From NCBI GenBank assembly GCA_000469685.2, contig LS997567.1, positions 12,612,153 through 12,676,152 on the forward strand: a stretch of 64,000 nucleotides of DNA. Reading direction: 5' to 3'. The position numbers were made by a program, and so were the translations under genes. Shown here piece after piece: positions 10,417-22,177 of this stretch. Below the pieces are notes generated by a model. It was given only the letters and a program-made list of their open reading frames with translations, had not been told where the DNA came from and made no database searches. The stretch is from Haemonchus contortus. Its lineage: Eukaryota; Nematoda; Chromadorea; Rhabditida; Trichostrongylidae. Each line of letters begins with the position of its first letter. The first letter of the stretch is position 1.

Positions 10417-11612
10417 CACATGACAACGGAATTTATGTGCACGTTTGTTAATATTATGGGCTACAATATATTACAATCCCTTCTCAACATATTCACCGTT
10501 AGCACGAATAGAGGCCGAAGTCTGCTCTCAATTTCCTCGCATGTTGCACCCAGGTACCCTCTCTGGTTTCTTCCCAGTCGTTCTTGCACCTTGTTTTTCA
10601 GAACTCAAAATTGGATTTGCAATCAGGACAGTTCTTCTTCTGAGCGGAAGGGTCCAGTGGGTTATGACCTGGAATGCAGTTTGGGCATCTCTTTTTGCTA
10701 ATAAAGCCGGGCAGCTACTCGGCGTCAATCTTGAGGGAGCTTGTCTCTGTGGGCTGGAGTACCAACCTGCTAGAAAGACTACGAGCTGTTTCCGGAATCG
10801 AAGCCGGCTCAGTGTTTCATTACATCAGCATGCCCCTTGGATAGGTCTTTGTCAATTTTCACGCCGGCACTAGCGGAAACACGACCGTCTTACCATTGCC
10901 AGTGTCTCCCTCAAAAAACATACTTCTGCTGTTCTTATAGAAATTTTGTGCGAAAGATTGCATGTGCAATGTTCATAACTAGAAAGTGATCGTTTTATTT
11001 GCTGAGGAATGGTTCGTTCCCGAAATTTTCAGTCAGAGAGAACGATGAAGGGTTGCGTGACACCACTAAAGTGAGTTTCTTTGGCCCTGCGCTACGTGTT
11101 TCTTTGAGGTCGAAATTGAAGCGATATTCTGCAAACGATAGGAACGGCAATTAAACTTTTGCTTGGTAATCCGCCCCACCGACAACCTTGACAGGTCCTG
11201 CTTTATTGCCGCCTTTTTGATGGGTCACCCAGAATCGCGATCGACTCGCATGCGGGCAAGATCAATAGTCATATCTATGGAAACACTGGGTTTTCTATCC
11301 CTTAGAAGTTTGCTTTGATTGGCTATGCTTTTCTGTATTACTTGATATTCTTCTCTGCGGTCATTGTTGGAATCACAAGGAGTTTCTAATGCCTCTCCGT
11401 CTCTCGCATGCCAATGATTGCAAGTGCCATTGAATGAGCCTTCGCCACCTAGAAAATATTTGAACTTTCATCTCAGTAACCATGCATATTGCAAGCATAC
11501 CTGATTGTGCAACTAATTAACAGCGGGTGAGATTAATTTGATAAATGAATCATACCTCATAAATTTTTGAATTTTAGCGCCCATAACTGTGGGACACCTT
11601 GCACATACATAG
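10417..11612. other. Unrecognised region with one zinc-ribbon-like relic
   Basis: Apart from the minus-strand zinc-ribbon-like stretch at 10600-10710, nothing is recognised. There is no continuous frame above about 140 codons and no transposon ends. Confidence 0.4.
10600..10710 (-). pseudogene. Possible zinc-ribbon fragment
   Basis: The minus strand reads KKRCPNCIPGHNPLD then KKNCPDCKSNFEF, giving CxxC-x(n)-CxxC followed by a stop. This spacing resembles small zinc ribbons. Flanking frames show no further homology that I recognise. It could be an exon remnant or chance; no splice sites decide it. Confidence 0.25.
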
Positions 11613-11614
11613 AG

Positions 11615-12803
11615 ATGGTAGGTAGGCGTGGCTATCGAGGAAGTCAGAGTAGAAGATGAGATTAACTTCTCCATTGCCTTCCGAGATTCAGTAACTGTTC
11701 CGTCTCGGCAACGAAGGGAAGTCATCTTCGTCTTATAATTGATGAAGCTCCGGCGGGCTTTGCTAATGCTCTTCTAGGCCTCGTCGTCTTCGACCGAAAA
11801 TGCTGGTCTTCTCTCTCTCAGATCTTTCTTTATCGCTTTTCTGCATAGCTTCGCAAGTTAGGACGGTATCTGGTTACTGCCTGCAGCTCGAGCGATTTCA
11901 CGCTGGAGCATCAGCTCGAGAGTCTTGAGAGTGAGATGTTTCTTGGCCTCTTTGAGACTTCAGCTCTCCTGGCGCAACGGTGAAGTTGTTTGACGAGCCG
12001 GTTGTATTCTTCATCGATGTCATCGCTGACGGAATCTTCCCACATACTCGCCAATGAAGCGAAGTGATCCCAATTGACACAATCTCAGGACTCCGTTTCC
12101 TGAACTTCGCACCTCTCTCTCCACGCACTGGAAAGCGGAATCTGGCGCGGAAAAGACGGTGGTCTGATCCCGTGTAGAACTTCGGAACAACAGCGACGTT
12201 AGTCAGGCAAACCTTTCGATTGATGATGATGTGATCTATTTCATTATGGAACTGCCCACCAGGTGACTCCCATGTCTCATGAATGAGATGGCTTCTGGAA
12301 TTGCGAGCTCCCGTGGATAGTGTGGCTCGACGAAACCCAGACAGCCTTCCACCCTGCTTGTTCCATTCCATTCCGTGAGTCTCGATGTAGAGCTCTTCAG
12401 CCATTGTTCTGAGGCCAATCTTGGGATAGAAATCACCGACGATAACCTTAAAGGAGGTAAGGCCTCCTCTGTGTGGCCTCTCCAGACCCATAGAAACACT
12501 ACCAGCTCTTCTTTTTTGTGGGTCGATATTGATGCGCAGTCTACTAAGATTGTTGGAGCTGGATTGAGGCGAATCTTCTCAATCGCTAACGCTGATCCGT
12601 TTTGCAAAGCTTTCGTACGAATCGATGTTCGTGGCCTAGTGCATGTTGACATGACACCTACATCGCTGTCGCAGTTACAAGGAACAGCTCTCCCAAATAC
12701 AGCGTGCAGCGAGCGATGCCTTCTCGTCTCGATCAGCCCGATGCTGCCCTACTTGATCTTCCTAGCTTGCATCATCGGATTTTTTTATTCACGCTTCCGA
12801 TAT
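11615..12803 (-). mobile_element. RTE-II fragment (endonuclease half), 3'-truncated
   Basis: The minus-strand frames match the full RTE-II at 24471-27898 from just before MMQARKIKYD (here decayed, about 12770) through FKVIVGDF, THGMEWN, GGQFHNEIDHIIIN, GSDHRLFRARF and KRSPEIVSI to MTSLRRPDGTVT-like sequence (about 11720). Similarity ends abruptly near 11612. Metal-binding Asp of GDF and the SDH box are recognisable. Multiple frameshifts. Both ends are cut: the 5' end is replaced by the ATTAT microsatellite and the RT half is absent. Confidence 0.8.
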
Positions 12804-12925
12804 ACATTATATTATATTATATTATATTATATTATATTATATTATATTATATTATATTATATTATATTATTTTATTTTATTTTATTTTATTTTATATTAC
12901 ATTATATTATATTATATTATATTAT
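12804..12925. repeat. Pentanucleotide microsatellite (ATTAT)n
   Basis: About 120 bp of ATTAT with an internal ATTTT-type variant block (12870-12895). It lies exactly between the RTE-II fragment on the minus strand and the RTE-I 5' fragment on the plus strand. Confidence 0.95.
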
Positions 12926-13356
12926 GGTGACGAAGTCCATTCCTCCAAGGAGTGCCACTGGAAACTGCCCTCTCTGTGGGCTGAGCTAACCACGGACATC
13001 CCAATGCAGGCGACAGGCCCCCGTGACAGTCCGGCCTACGAACACCCCAGTCACATCAAAAATGTTAATGTCACTTGAAAAATTTCGATGTAATGCTACG
13101 GCGTCCGCGGGAGCCGACGCACTCTCGCAAGGCCCAGTGAGTGTGAAAAGTATGCGAGGGTCTCCGGTGCAAGGACGGCATCGGGGGGCAACTAAGTTAG
13201 TCCGAAAACCACGCAACTTATGGATGACCCGCGTTGCGACGTTAAATGTTGGCACATCAACGGGACGCTTGGACGAGTTAGCAGAAGTTCTAGAGCGTCG
13301 AAGAATTGATTTCTGTGCCGTGCAGGAAACGAGGTGGTCCTGCTGCATGAAAAAAA
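12926..13356 (+). mobile_element. RTE-I 5'-end fragment
   Basis: It is homologous to the reverse complement of 5290-5703: the same leader, then TRVATLNVGTSTGRLDELAEVLERRRIDFCAVQETRW in several short blocks (13227-13345). This shows the first APE endonuclease strands with Asn and Glu better preserved than the copy at 5290-5703. Similarity stops at about 13350. Retention of only the 5' end is odd for a LINE-like element, where copies usually lose the 5' end, so a later deletion or rearrangement is likely. Confidence 0.8.
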
Positions 13357-13759
13357 AGCTTGAAAGAAGTGAAACTTGTTTATATCGATAAAAAAGAGTT
13401 AATCGTGGGACAGCGCGGCGCAGCGGTGAGCCGCAAATTGGAAACCTTTGAAACACGCCTATCCCTCGCGCAAGACACATGGAAAAAGCGCGTTGTCGTC
13501 GATCGTTCAAGGTTTTCGTTTGAAAGACATACTCCTTATTGGTTATGGAACATTTAAGCACTGTGAGATTTCTGTCGACTATTGTCCAAAATACACCCAT
13601 ACGCCATGAAAATATACTTCCTATCTTTCAAAGCAGCTTTGAATTGGGGTCCGTAAAAAATGTTCTAATTTCTCTAGCTGGAGTGCACTAATTTGAGGTA
13701 AACATAGTGGGAGTGGAGTAATGTTTGTGAGGAACCGGAGAATCAGGTAGCAAGACAAC
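13357..13759. other. Unrecognised spacer
   Basis: No feature is recognised. A short GC-rich patch (13405-13440, 'gcgcggcgcagcggtgag') looks faintly like a tRNA A box but has no matching B box. Confidence 0.4.
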
Positions 13760-13912
13760 CTTAGCTTTAACATTTAACGATTTTTCGAAGACTTTTTTCA
13801 CTTTGGAAACACCGATGCATGCAGTTTCTTCACCTCAGTCGCACTACTTTCGATCTTGTCTTCCAATTTTCATCATAATCTGGATTACGCAAAATTATCG
13901 TGAACTGTGCCT
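13760..13912 (+). mobile_element. TTAA-MITE type 1, right-end fragment
   Basis: It matches the right end of the MITE at 36346-37009 (aacgatttttcgaag, tttggaaacaccgat, catcataatctgg) and ends with the terminal repeat TTATCGTGAACTGTGCCT followed by TTAA (13913-13916). The left part is missing. Confidence 0.7.
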
Positions 13913-13916
13913 TTAA

Positions 13917-16900
13917 GGTATAACAATATGGTTCATAGAAAATTTTTTCTTCAATGATGCCTCAATGTTGATTTGAAAGTAACAAGACGTTATCAGCATT
14001 AAGCAGTGAAAGTGAAGGCGAATGGTTCAGCATTGCAGAAACTGATGATCACTTGGCATTCTCTCAACAAGTTGGTTCAGATGGTTGTTCACTTAGATAC
14101 CACGTACCAATCAATTTTACGAATTATATTAAACAAAGAAATGATTGTTTTTCATTGATCGTCAAAGAAACTAATAGATAGTGGAGAGCAAAGTATTTTA
14201 GTTCCCATGGTAGATGTCCAGCTGAAATCAGAAATTTTATCGGATTACGAATGCAAATGAGAGTATTAGGAAGCCAGAGCCGAGAGTTATTGAAGCACTG
14301 GACCTGCAAATGATTGATTGCTAGGAGAGTAATGTCAAGGACCCAATCAAGCAATTATTAAATTATTATATTTAGCCTTGCCGATAATAATGAATTTGGT
14401 GGCAAAAGACTTCACAAGATTAGTGAATCCCTATAACTCTCCAATGCAGACTGTGAGAAATCTACAGAACTGAAAAAATTGCATTGATGAGTCATTAGTG
14501 CCGAACCGTGGTAGAATAACTTTCAAACACCACATCTCTTCCAAGAGACACAAATATGGAATAAGGCTATTCAAGATATGCTGTAAAAGTCTCATCGAGG
14601 TAGACATCTATGTGCCGATAACCGGTACTAGTGTACCCCCGGCTGAAAATTTTTCAAAATGTAGCCCCCAATTGTTTGGGAGTTCATGAGAAAGCCAAAA
14701 AGGAGAGCTAGCAGAAGTCAAGGATAGCAAGTCAAAGAAAGGACATGTTCTCGAGGAGGTTGTTACAAACAACTGTCTCGAGGCTATGGACGTGTTTACG
14801 CTTCCGGCAATACAAGGCGAGTGAAAACTAAGCGTCGTAAATGTAGGAGTCACTTCTTACATTGATGTCTACAAAAAATGCGCGAAGAGTGTGATCTTCA
14901 GGAGAACGGTTGTTAGTTGAAGTTGTTTTAGGAGTAGAAAAGTTTTTAAGCCCATCTTCAGCATGATAATATTTGAAGATTGTGAACCTATCGAATTTCT
15001 TCTTTCGAAAAAAACAAATAATCAAAAAATTCAATCAATGAGAAGTGCGCGCCACACCGTTGAGCCTTGCTGTCCACGCGACAAAAAAACAGCTCACCGT
15101 CGAGCCGTGCTGTCGTTAAAGGTTCAAGCGTAAGCCAAATTATCATGGGACTATTTCTCATGTTTCTAACTCCATATTTTCAACTTTATAAATACTTTAC
15201 TTTGAGCGACTACTATATCTGGGTCCTCTAATTTGCCGAATAATATGAAGATCAAAGCGCTTTCAAATAGTGAGGCTGGCTAGGACTCTGTAATTTCCGA
15301 GCAGGATTCAGAGAAACGAAGGATCGTTATTGGCGAGTCAAGAGGTTGCCGTCGCTGGATGCTGTGGTGTTCTACGATTCTAAAGTAAAAGACTGTCAAA
15401 CAATCGAGTTCTTAATAATACGTGTCATTTCTATCGCGTCGTTGGGTTCACCCTGTGTAGCTGTGTAGACGGATGTTACAAACACTAAACCTAGTACTAG
15501 CAATCTTGACGGTGCGTCGCCTTCTTTTCATAGCTACTTCGCGATGGTTCACTACCATCATTCAATAACCGCTCGCGACATCATTTATTAAAGTTTAAGG
15601 TATCGAAGCGATTTTTTCTTGATTGAGTTACACATAGTACTGCTCTCACAAGTCTTTGAACGATGATGAATTATGAGAAATATGAGCCAAATGTGATGAA
15701 GGTAACTGCAAATTGTATACCATTTAATGGTCAAGTATATCCTTCTTCTATTCCCAAGCGTTGATCGGCCCCGTTGTAGTATTCGCTAGCTGAGTTCTCT
15801 ACTATTTGAGAATAATCGAGCGGAGCACAAACACGATCAAGCGTATAGCCGAGAAAACTTCGACATAGAAGTTAGAGATATACCTGTGTCAGCCGTGAAT
15901 GCCTTTAACTGAAGGCTCAGCCCATTCTAGAAAAAATAATCTCCAAAAATTTTTGAAAAATTGTTCGAATGCCTCACGAAGTAGACGAACGCAGAACGCA
16001 TCCCGGAACAGAATTACTCAGCACCTAGCGTCTTCTGATCGAAAGTAAGGGCTCGGAAGGACTTCCGCACTGATGTTTTTTGTACTCATTTTGCACTACT
16101 GAAGGAGCCAAGCTTCAACAAAGACGACTTGAAGAATCATGAGTACCTTTGTAAGTAGCGATTTTGAATAGCATTATTATAATACATATAACTTTTTGTA
16201 GAGAAGTAACTAGAATTTTCTATGACTTTCAATCATTTTGCGAAGGAAGAATTCCAAAGATGTTTCGATAGCAAAATTTCGAAAATTCAAATTTGCGCTT
16301 GATTTTCACTTTAATCCTCGTTTTCTCACCGCATATTTGTATTCATAATCAAGAAGATAAAGAGTCGAAAACATTAGTCGCTTGTCGTTGATATTTGTTG
16401 AAAACGTATCGATGAAGTGGTCCTGCAGAGAACTAATGACAAGATGAAGTGCAATGTGCAGTACACCCTTGAAAGCGACTCGTCCTGCTCGTCTCAAACT
16501 TACTTTGACTTCCATGATTCCTCTCAAATCTTGCTTCTTCGATCCTGTTCATGTCATAACTCCTCCTTTTGCACTGTTTTCCCCATATTGCCCTGATCCT
16601 CTTCCTCCGTATCCTCAAAATTTTTGAATTTGGATTGACAAAGCAAAGGGATGGAAGAACGATCGTATTGTAACCTGGTCTCGCGGAAGAAGTTGTGCTT
16701 GACCAAATAACCTTGACTGTGTACTTGACCGTGCACTCGGAAAGTTGCGATTGCATAATACCGCGAGGAAGTGTCTCGGAGTACATGTTTCATGAATGCT
16801 CGCATCTTGCCATAGTTATTGCCTCCATAATATTATAGATTCGAATCTTATGCCTATTTTGACCAAGTAAAAAAATCGAAGGGAGGCGAAAATGAATTCC

Positions 16901-18977
16901 TAGATTTTCTACAGTGAATGCAAGCTACCAAAGTAACCGCAATGATACAAGAGCACTTTATGAGGGTTGCAAACCTTTGCAGATTTGAACGAATCCCAGC
17001 AATTTCTGATCTGTCACATGAGAAAATTGTATCCTACACGCAATTATATGTATTGAGCAGCATTTCGAAGAGGCATAAATCCTTAGTGTGGCAGTAACTC
17101 CTCAGGACAAATGATGCACACCAAACCGGTCAAGCTCTCGATCGAATGCGTTTTCACTTCGTACTTGATTTCCGCAAGACAATGTGTATGTAGTATGAGT
17201 GAGAGGTCCCGATTTGATAAACAACTATGTTTTCTTGTTGCTGGCAGGAAAAGGATACAAGATCGCTCTGTCAACCGAAGTGAAGTGCATATCGCCGAAT
17301 GCCTTTTCAAACGCTGTTCTTCAATCTGATTCATGATTGTGGAATGATTACGAAAACTAAACAGAAAAGCTCTCTGCCCTGCCTTCTGTCGTATCCGCAA
17401 GTCAAGCACAGTGAAACAGTGGTGTAACTAATAAGGGAAGGATACTTGGTCGTAGCGGCCATTCGAGATTGAATGCTCACTGACGTAAATGGTTTCTAAC
17501 GCTTATCTCATATCTGTGTTCCAAATCTGCTGAAGGATTTTGGGAATAAAGTTAGGGAACCAATGCCCCGGTGTTACACCACTGTATCGAACAGATCAGC
17601 GAGCCGAGCAAAGGCGTAGTCGCGCAACGTCGTCGCAGCTGGGAGGATGGTGGGCTGCTAGGCATGACACCAAGATTCGCTTCCTTGATGCATGCGCTCG
17701 TTTGCTCTCCCATGAAATGCGCCTTTAACGCTTGCAAAAGTTTTTGGGCCAATGTTTACATCTACGGAGCTCCCTTGCAGTCAAGGATTGTTGGAAATGG
17801 TAATCCAATAAAAAATTTCATCACTACTGACGAAAATGCCTCTCTACCATGAACAGTCAAGATAGTCTTTTGACCAGATCTCTCTTCGGGAGGGATACGG
17901 TTCACACACTCTAGGATTAATGTGCGCAATTTCGAAGCGGTGGTGCAAGGCAACAGGCTTTGTTGAAAAAATACTGTGGAACAAAAGCCTATCGAGCCAT
18001 GTCCACATGTGATTACTTCCTGAGGTGAACGCTCTTTCAAGAAGCCCTTTTGATCGGTAAACGTGGTGATGCGATGGGACATAATGTCACGGCTTTACAT
18101 AAACGCTGAACCCACTCACGACTTGCTATGGATTTGCCCCCTATGGGCTTTCACTATTGATATGAAGCGGCACCCAGTGAAAATGATTTTCGGGCGATGA
18201 GATTCCTATATTAATTTAATTTCATGATAACTTATCCTTCCAATTTATGTGCTAATCTCCATAGGTAACCAGATCTTTCCGCTTTTTTGCACCTGATAGC
18301 TGCAAACACATAAGACATCGTGAGTTGCCGATAAGAGACCAATTCGAAAGCTCATGCCCTCTCGCTCTTCCCCTTGATTTCCGTAGACGGCACTCTGTCG
18401 TGGTGATACAAAACGTACTCCTTATTGACGAGCAAGTGCGACCCCTTTTGACACTCGAACTATAGAAGGACACGGGCTCTTCTACTCTGCCATAAAATTC
18501 GAGCTCACGGGCCAGATCACTCAAGTTGGAGGCTACGTTTTCTCTTTGGAACCTCTTTATTGGCACAAACGTACGAGGGTTCTCTCGCGAGGTCATAGGT
18601 TCATCGCCGCTGTTATCGTCACGCGATCGCAGACGATCTTTGTGATCGTTCTTCACGTTGTGCTGCAAGAAATTCCTCCGTCAAATACTATGACACCCCT
18701 TTGGCCAGAATATTGCTGGTCCCATGATGAAACGCGCTTGATAGGAAGGACCACTTGGAATCTTTCTCGCAGCCTCGAAAGCCTATTTTGAGCGGATGTT
18801 CAAAATTCCTTTTTCGCTTGAATGATGCTCCACCCTTATTCGGCCGGTGACGAGCAAAAAAAGTAACTTGTAATACCTTTTTAGTGTTCCTAAGTTAGGA
18901 AGCTCCGTGGATGCCTAATTATGAGCACAAAAACGTTTTGCAAGCGTTCAGGACGCATTTCATGGGGAAGCAAAACG
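13917..18977. other. About 5 kb without recognised genes
   Basis: No transposon ends or known domains are seen. Weak items are minus-strand open frames at 14124-14354, 16433-16805, 17083-17409, 17762-18082 and 18252-18668. The frames at 16433 and 17083 share a small motif (MNRIEEARFER and MNQIEEQRLKR). Two short similar blocks at 15047-15068 and 15098-15116 (ccgt.gagcc.tgctgtc) form a local duplication. Introns could hide host exons here. Confidence 0.4.
18252..18668 (-). CDS. Unrecognised open frame, possible host exon
   Basis: It has 138 codons and is rich in charged residues, with blocks such as SRDDNSGDEPMTSRENPRT and NLSDLARELEFYGRVEEP. Composition looks more protein-like than neighbouring frames, and it is not shared with any repeat in the window. 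No domain is recognised and no convincing splice sites fix its borders. Function unknown; it may be chance. Confidence 0.25.
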   Translation of the reverse strand: MQHNVKNDHKDRLRSRDDNSGDEPMTSRENPRTFVPIKRFQRENVASNLSDLARELEFYGRVEEPVSFYSSSVKRGRTCSSIRSTFCITTTECRLRKSRGRARGHELSNWSLIGNSRCLMCLQLSGAKKRKDLVTYGD

Positions 18978-18979
18978 AA

Positions 18980-19054
18980 CGCATGCATCATGGGGTTGAA
19001 CCTTGATGTTATGTCTACCAGTCCACCATCCTACCAGCTGAGCCACCGCTGCAC
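18980..19054 (-). repeat. tRNA-like (SINE-type) sequence, family 2, copy 1
   Basis: The minus strand has GTGGCTCAGCTGGTAGG (A-box like) and AAGGTTCAACCCC (B-box like) about 35 bp apart, followed by GATGCATG. It aligns with 50964-51040 across the whole stretch. The acceptor ends do not pair, so a functional tRNA is unlikely; a tRNA-derived SINE head or tRNA pseudogene fits better. Confidence 0.5.
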
Positions 19055-20601
19055 ATTTACGGCTTTACCTGGCTCGGTGACCCGTTTGGTACAGTAGCAT
19101 GACACACGGTGGCATTGGTCCCGTAACTTTGTTCCCAGAACCGTTTAGCAGATTAGGAATGCAGAATTGAGAGCAGCGTTCGAAACTGCCTACAGCGGTA
19201 TAGATCTCTGCTTGAATGGCCACTGCGACAAAGTATCCCCCCTTTGTAAGAGGCGGAGGACTCGCAGAAATAGTTGAAGTTCAATCCGAGGAGCATTTGC
19301 TTGTTATCGTTTCCAAAAAGCTAAACGCATGCAAAATAGTTTCGAGCCTCAATCTTTCTACGAGTGGCCGCGACGCACCTCTAAGAAACACTAGTATTGG
19401 GTTCTGCTGGAGTTTGCCCAGACTGTTACCCATCGGAGAAGGGCTGGATTTCCTTCTGAGTAGAATCATAAACTATACGCATCACAGTTTTACCTATCAT
19501 GATATTGAATCTTCGACGTGGTACAAGTATTCAAAACCAAAATGATTTTCGAGAAATCCTATTTCGCTGTTCATGCAATCTTTGCAGTTCTATATTTTCT
19601 ACGCTGTGTGAATGTTGTGTAAGAAATTTAATGACCTTTTAATTTCGGACTAGAACTGCGCGACCTTTGTTCAAAATGTATTTGCAAAATTTCGGTGGCT
19701 CCATCCTTTCTCTAGGTGATGCTCGCCTAATTAGCGAAAAAAAAACCCTTCCCGGACGAACATGACGATAGCAGCGGCTGAAACATTTAGTTCTCAATTC
19801 GTTGCAGAGCATGCCCAACACGACAACAACAGAGAAAGCCCTAGAACATCGAGGAACCTACTTTATCAAGCATACATAAGGTGCGGAGGGGAAGAAAGTT
19901 AGCAACTCCTCAACGACACCAAGTGTCACAAATATATGGTGCAAGTTCTATAAACGAGCGATAAACATTGCTACATCACTGACTAATATGATCCCCAGGT
20001 TGATGTAGATTGAGAGAAACTGTAAAGCTTCAACTGAACTGTTTTGACTCTCTCACAGTACTGCTTCTTACGCACATTCAAGGACATTGTTGATCGCTTT
20101 ATGAGTCTCCTTCATTTAAGGAACCCTCTGTTTAACCTTTTACAATGGTCGAGTATCTTAACCCATTGGCGATAGTTCATTCCCAAAACGTAACAAACGG
20201 TACGTTAAGGATGACTCAGCAGTTATTCTGTAACATTTCAATGGAAGTATATCTCGAAGAATTTGTGCGTAAAACGACATCCACTGTCACTTTGTTATGC
20301 TCTATAGGGAATAGAGAGCTGTACGACTCATCTATGAATCTTCGTGGCTTGTGGGATAAAAATGTCATAGAACGTTGTCTAGACACGAGGGATGAATTTT
20401 GTCCTAGAATCTTCCGATCGGTTAGAGGCAGGTAGCTTTGTTGTGATAAAATTCGCATAACCTTTACTTCAAAGTGTTTTCGGCAAGCATCCCTCTTCAA
20501 AAATAATTTACAGATTGGATTGAAAGCCCGAAACAGAGACGGTGAAGATGCACTGTTTGTTACATGGAACATCCTAAGAAATAAGTCACGCTTACAAATC
20601 A
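19055..20601. other. Mostly unrecognised; holds repeat X (19485-19625)
   Basis: Short open frames exist on both strands (for example 20145-20435 plus, 20216-20602 minus) but none has a recognised domain. The only repeat noted is repeat X. Confidence 0.4.
19485..19625 (+). repeat. Repeat X, uninterrupted copy (empty site for a MITE)
   Basis: 'cctatcatgatattgaat' through 'gaaatcctatttcgctgtt' and 'gtgtaagaaatttaatgac' matches the two flanks of the MITE at 24188-28245 (24165-24187 and 28246-28385). Where the flanks carry TTAA on both sides, this copy has a single TTGA (19505-19508). It therefore serves as a related empty site. Confidence 0.7.
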
Positions 20602-21276
20602 CCAGTCGGGCCGCCCGGCTAACGTCGGGCTTCCCTCCTTCTTATGGTGACGCCCGGCTTCGCCGGGCGGTCCTCCTTCCTGAGAGTACTTTGCTATGCG
20701 TAAATAACTCTTCGGGTTCTCCCTTTCCTTGAAACCTCCACAGTAGCAATTCGGTATTAGCTACGAATTGAGAGCGGTGCTCTAGGGCCCAATTGACGAT
20801 TTTCGCGCAGTCCCCGCCACCTATGGGCGGAGTCTGGTCCTGCCACCTACAGTGAGTGTTCCCATCCTGTTCCCATAACTGCAACTGAAGTTGAACGTTC
20901 TAGGTCCACGGGACAGAGGTTATGGATTTTCGCTCAAACTCCGCTCATAGTGGGCGGAGTCTGGTCCTGCCACCCACCATTAGTGTTCCTATCTTGCCGC
21001 CCGTACTATTACCAAGTTTGAGTGCTCTAGGATCACAGGGACATGAGTTCTGAATTTTCGCCCAAACCTTTATTTCTCACAAACCCTGCCCATTGCAGGC
21101 GGAGTCCGGTCCTGCTACCCACTAAAAAAATTCCCATCCTGCCGCCTGCACTCCTACCAAATTTGAACGCTTTCGGTCCACGGAGACAGGAGTTATGAGT
21201 TTCCGGTCAGACACACACATACACACACAAACAGACAAACACCAACAGACACACTTAGCCGCTTATGTAAGTAGGA
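20602..21276 (-). mobile_element. Non-autonomous Helitron-like element H3
   Basis: Read on the minus strand, the 5' end is A|TCCTACTTACATAAGCGGC followed by TGTGT/TCTG-rich sequence (21276 down). The body has about four 120-bp units with 'ccgcccatagtgggcgg' cores. The 3' end is a GC hairpin (GCCCG-loop-CGGGC, 20608-20630) then CTGG|T at 20602-20605. A second perfect hairpin CGCCCGGC-TTC-GCCGGGCG lies at 20651-20669. No coding. Confidence 0.65.
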
Positions 21277-21390
21277 TGCCAAAAGGATCTCATCAAAATG
21301 CTCCAAGTGCCACAAAAACTCAGCTTTGAGTGATGTTTTTCCACTGTTTTGCCGTACAGGTTTGTCAAGGCAGAAGCCGCTTTAGTGGTC

Positions 21391-21420
21391 GACGTTTCGA
21401 CAAATCGTCGTCTTCAGGAC
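21391..21420 (-). ncRNA. Hammerhead-ribozyme-like motif, left arm
   Basis: The minus strand reads CTGAAGA, C, GAC-GATTT-GTC, GAAAC, GTC. The CUGANGA and GAAA boxes are intact. As in the copy at 3481-3520, one base sits between the first box and the stem. Confidence 0.5.
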
Positions 21421-21689
21421 CTGAAAGCAGCTCGGAAATCCTGATCTGTGGCTTACCCGACCAAGCGCCCAAACGCGCTAGCCCAGTTGCAACAGCTCCC
21501 AGAAACTTGAACACTAAAAGATCCCAACCGAGATACCAAACTTTGCGGTTCCACCAACGTTGTCGTCCCACTCGATTTCGTGAACAAACATGGGCCAATG
21601 AAATACACTATTTGTACTATTCGTCGTAAAGTCTATTGCGGATAAGGTGACGTCTGATATTGTAAATGATGTTGTCCTGGTAAACCTAC

Positions 21690-21850
21690 CGAGGGGCAAT
21701 ATCAGATATCAAATGCAAAATCCTAGCCTACGAGAATGAGATCGGTGCTAGAAAGATTTTGGAAGCGTTCCACATCCACGAGAGAAATCCTGAGCTGAAC
21801 AACCGAAATGAGTGCATTGTCATAACAAGCGAATTTCTGCCGTTCATTTC
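21690..21850 (+). pseudogene. PLE GIY-YIG protein, C-terminal fragment
   Basis: The plus frame reads KCKILAYENEIGARKILEAF, HERNPELNNRNECIVITSEF. It aligns with the end of the PLE protein at 3700-3830 (CARKTLEAFW, SPKMNRREECLAITREL). The Glu of LEAF matches the GIY-YIG catalytic Glu. All upstream RT and GIY strands are missing. Confidence 0.75.
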
Positions 21851-22094
21851 TTTTTGTGGGCTTTGAGAACACCGCGCAACTCTTATCCAACGACCGTCAA
21901 CGGTGTATCTCATTAGTCCCTGTTTGTTCACAAAATCGAGTGGGACGACAACGTTTGTGGAACCGCAGAAGGTTGGTTACTCGGTTGGGGTATTTTAGTG
22001 TTCGAGTTTCTGGGAGCTGTTGCAACTGGGCGAGCGCGTTTGGGCGCTTGGTCGGGTAAGCCACAGGTCAGCAGCTCCGAACTGCTTTCAGGTT

Positions 22095-22121
22095 CTGAAG
22101 ACGACGATTTGTCGAAACGTC
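22095..22121 (+). ncRNA. Hammerhead-ribozyme-like motif, right arm
   Basis: CTGAAGACGACGATTTGTCG followed by AAACGTC, identical in core to the inverted copy at 21391-21420. It lies about 245 bp after the PLE coding fragment, the same position as in the PLE at 3440-5090. Confidence 0.5.
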
Positions 22122-22177
22122 GACCAATAAAGCGGTTTCTGTCTTAACAAACCTGTACGGCAAAACAGTGGAAAAAC

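Larger units (their letters stand above)
21334..22177. mobile_element. PLE relic with inverted 3' regions
   Basis: Two arms of about 300 bp face each other: 21334 to about 21640 and the reverse complement of about 21870-22177. Shared blocks include 'tttttccactgttttgcc', the hammerhead-like motif, 'gcccaaacgcgct' and 'ctcgattttgtgaacaaac'. The core between the arms (21690-21850) codes on the plus strand for the C end of the PLE GIY-YIG protein, so the right arm is its natural 3' region and the left arm is a second, inverted copy. Confidence 0.75.

Noticed and set aside
6439..10442. Long open frames of up to 370 codons coding MYVCMYVC or YMYICIYV repeats
   Set aside because: They are translations of ACAT and ATATAC microsatellites, open in all frames and on both strands because the repeat has no stop codon; no gene is implied.
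16433..17409. Gene duplication suggested by MNRIEEARFER and MNQIEEQRLKR
   Set aside because: The similarity covers only about 11 residues and neighbouring sequence does not align.
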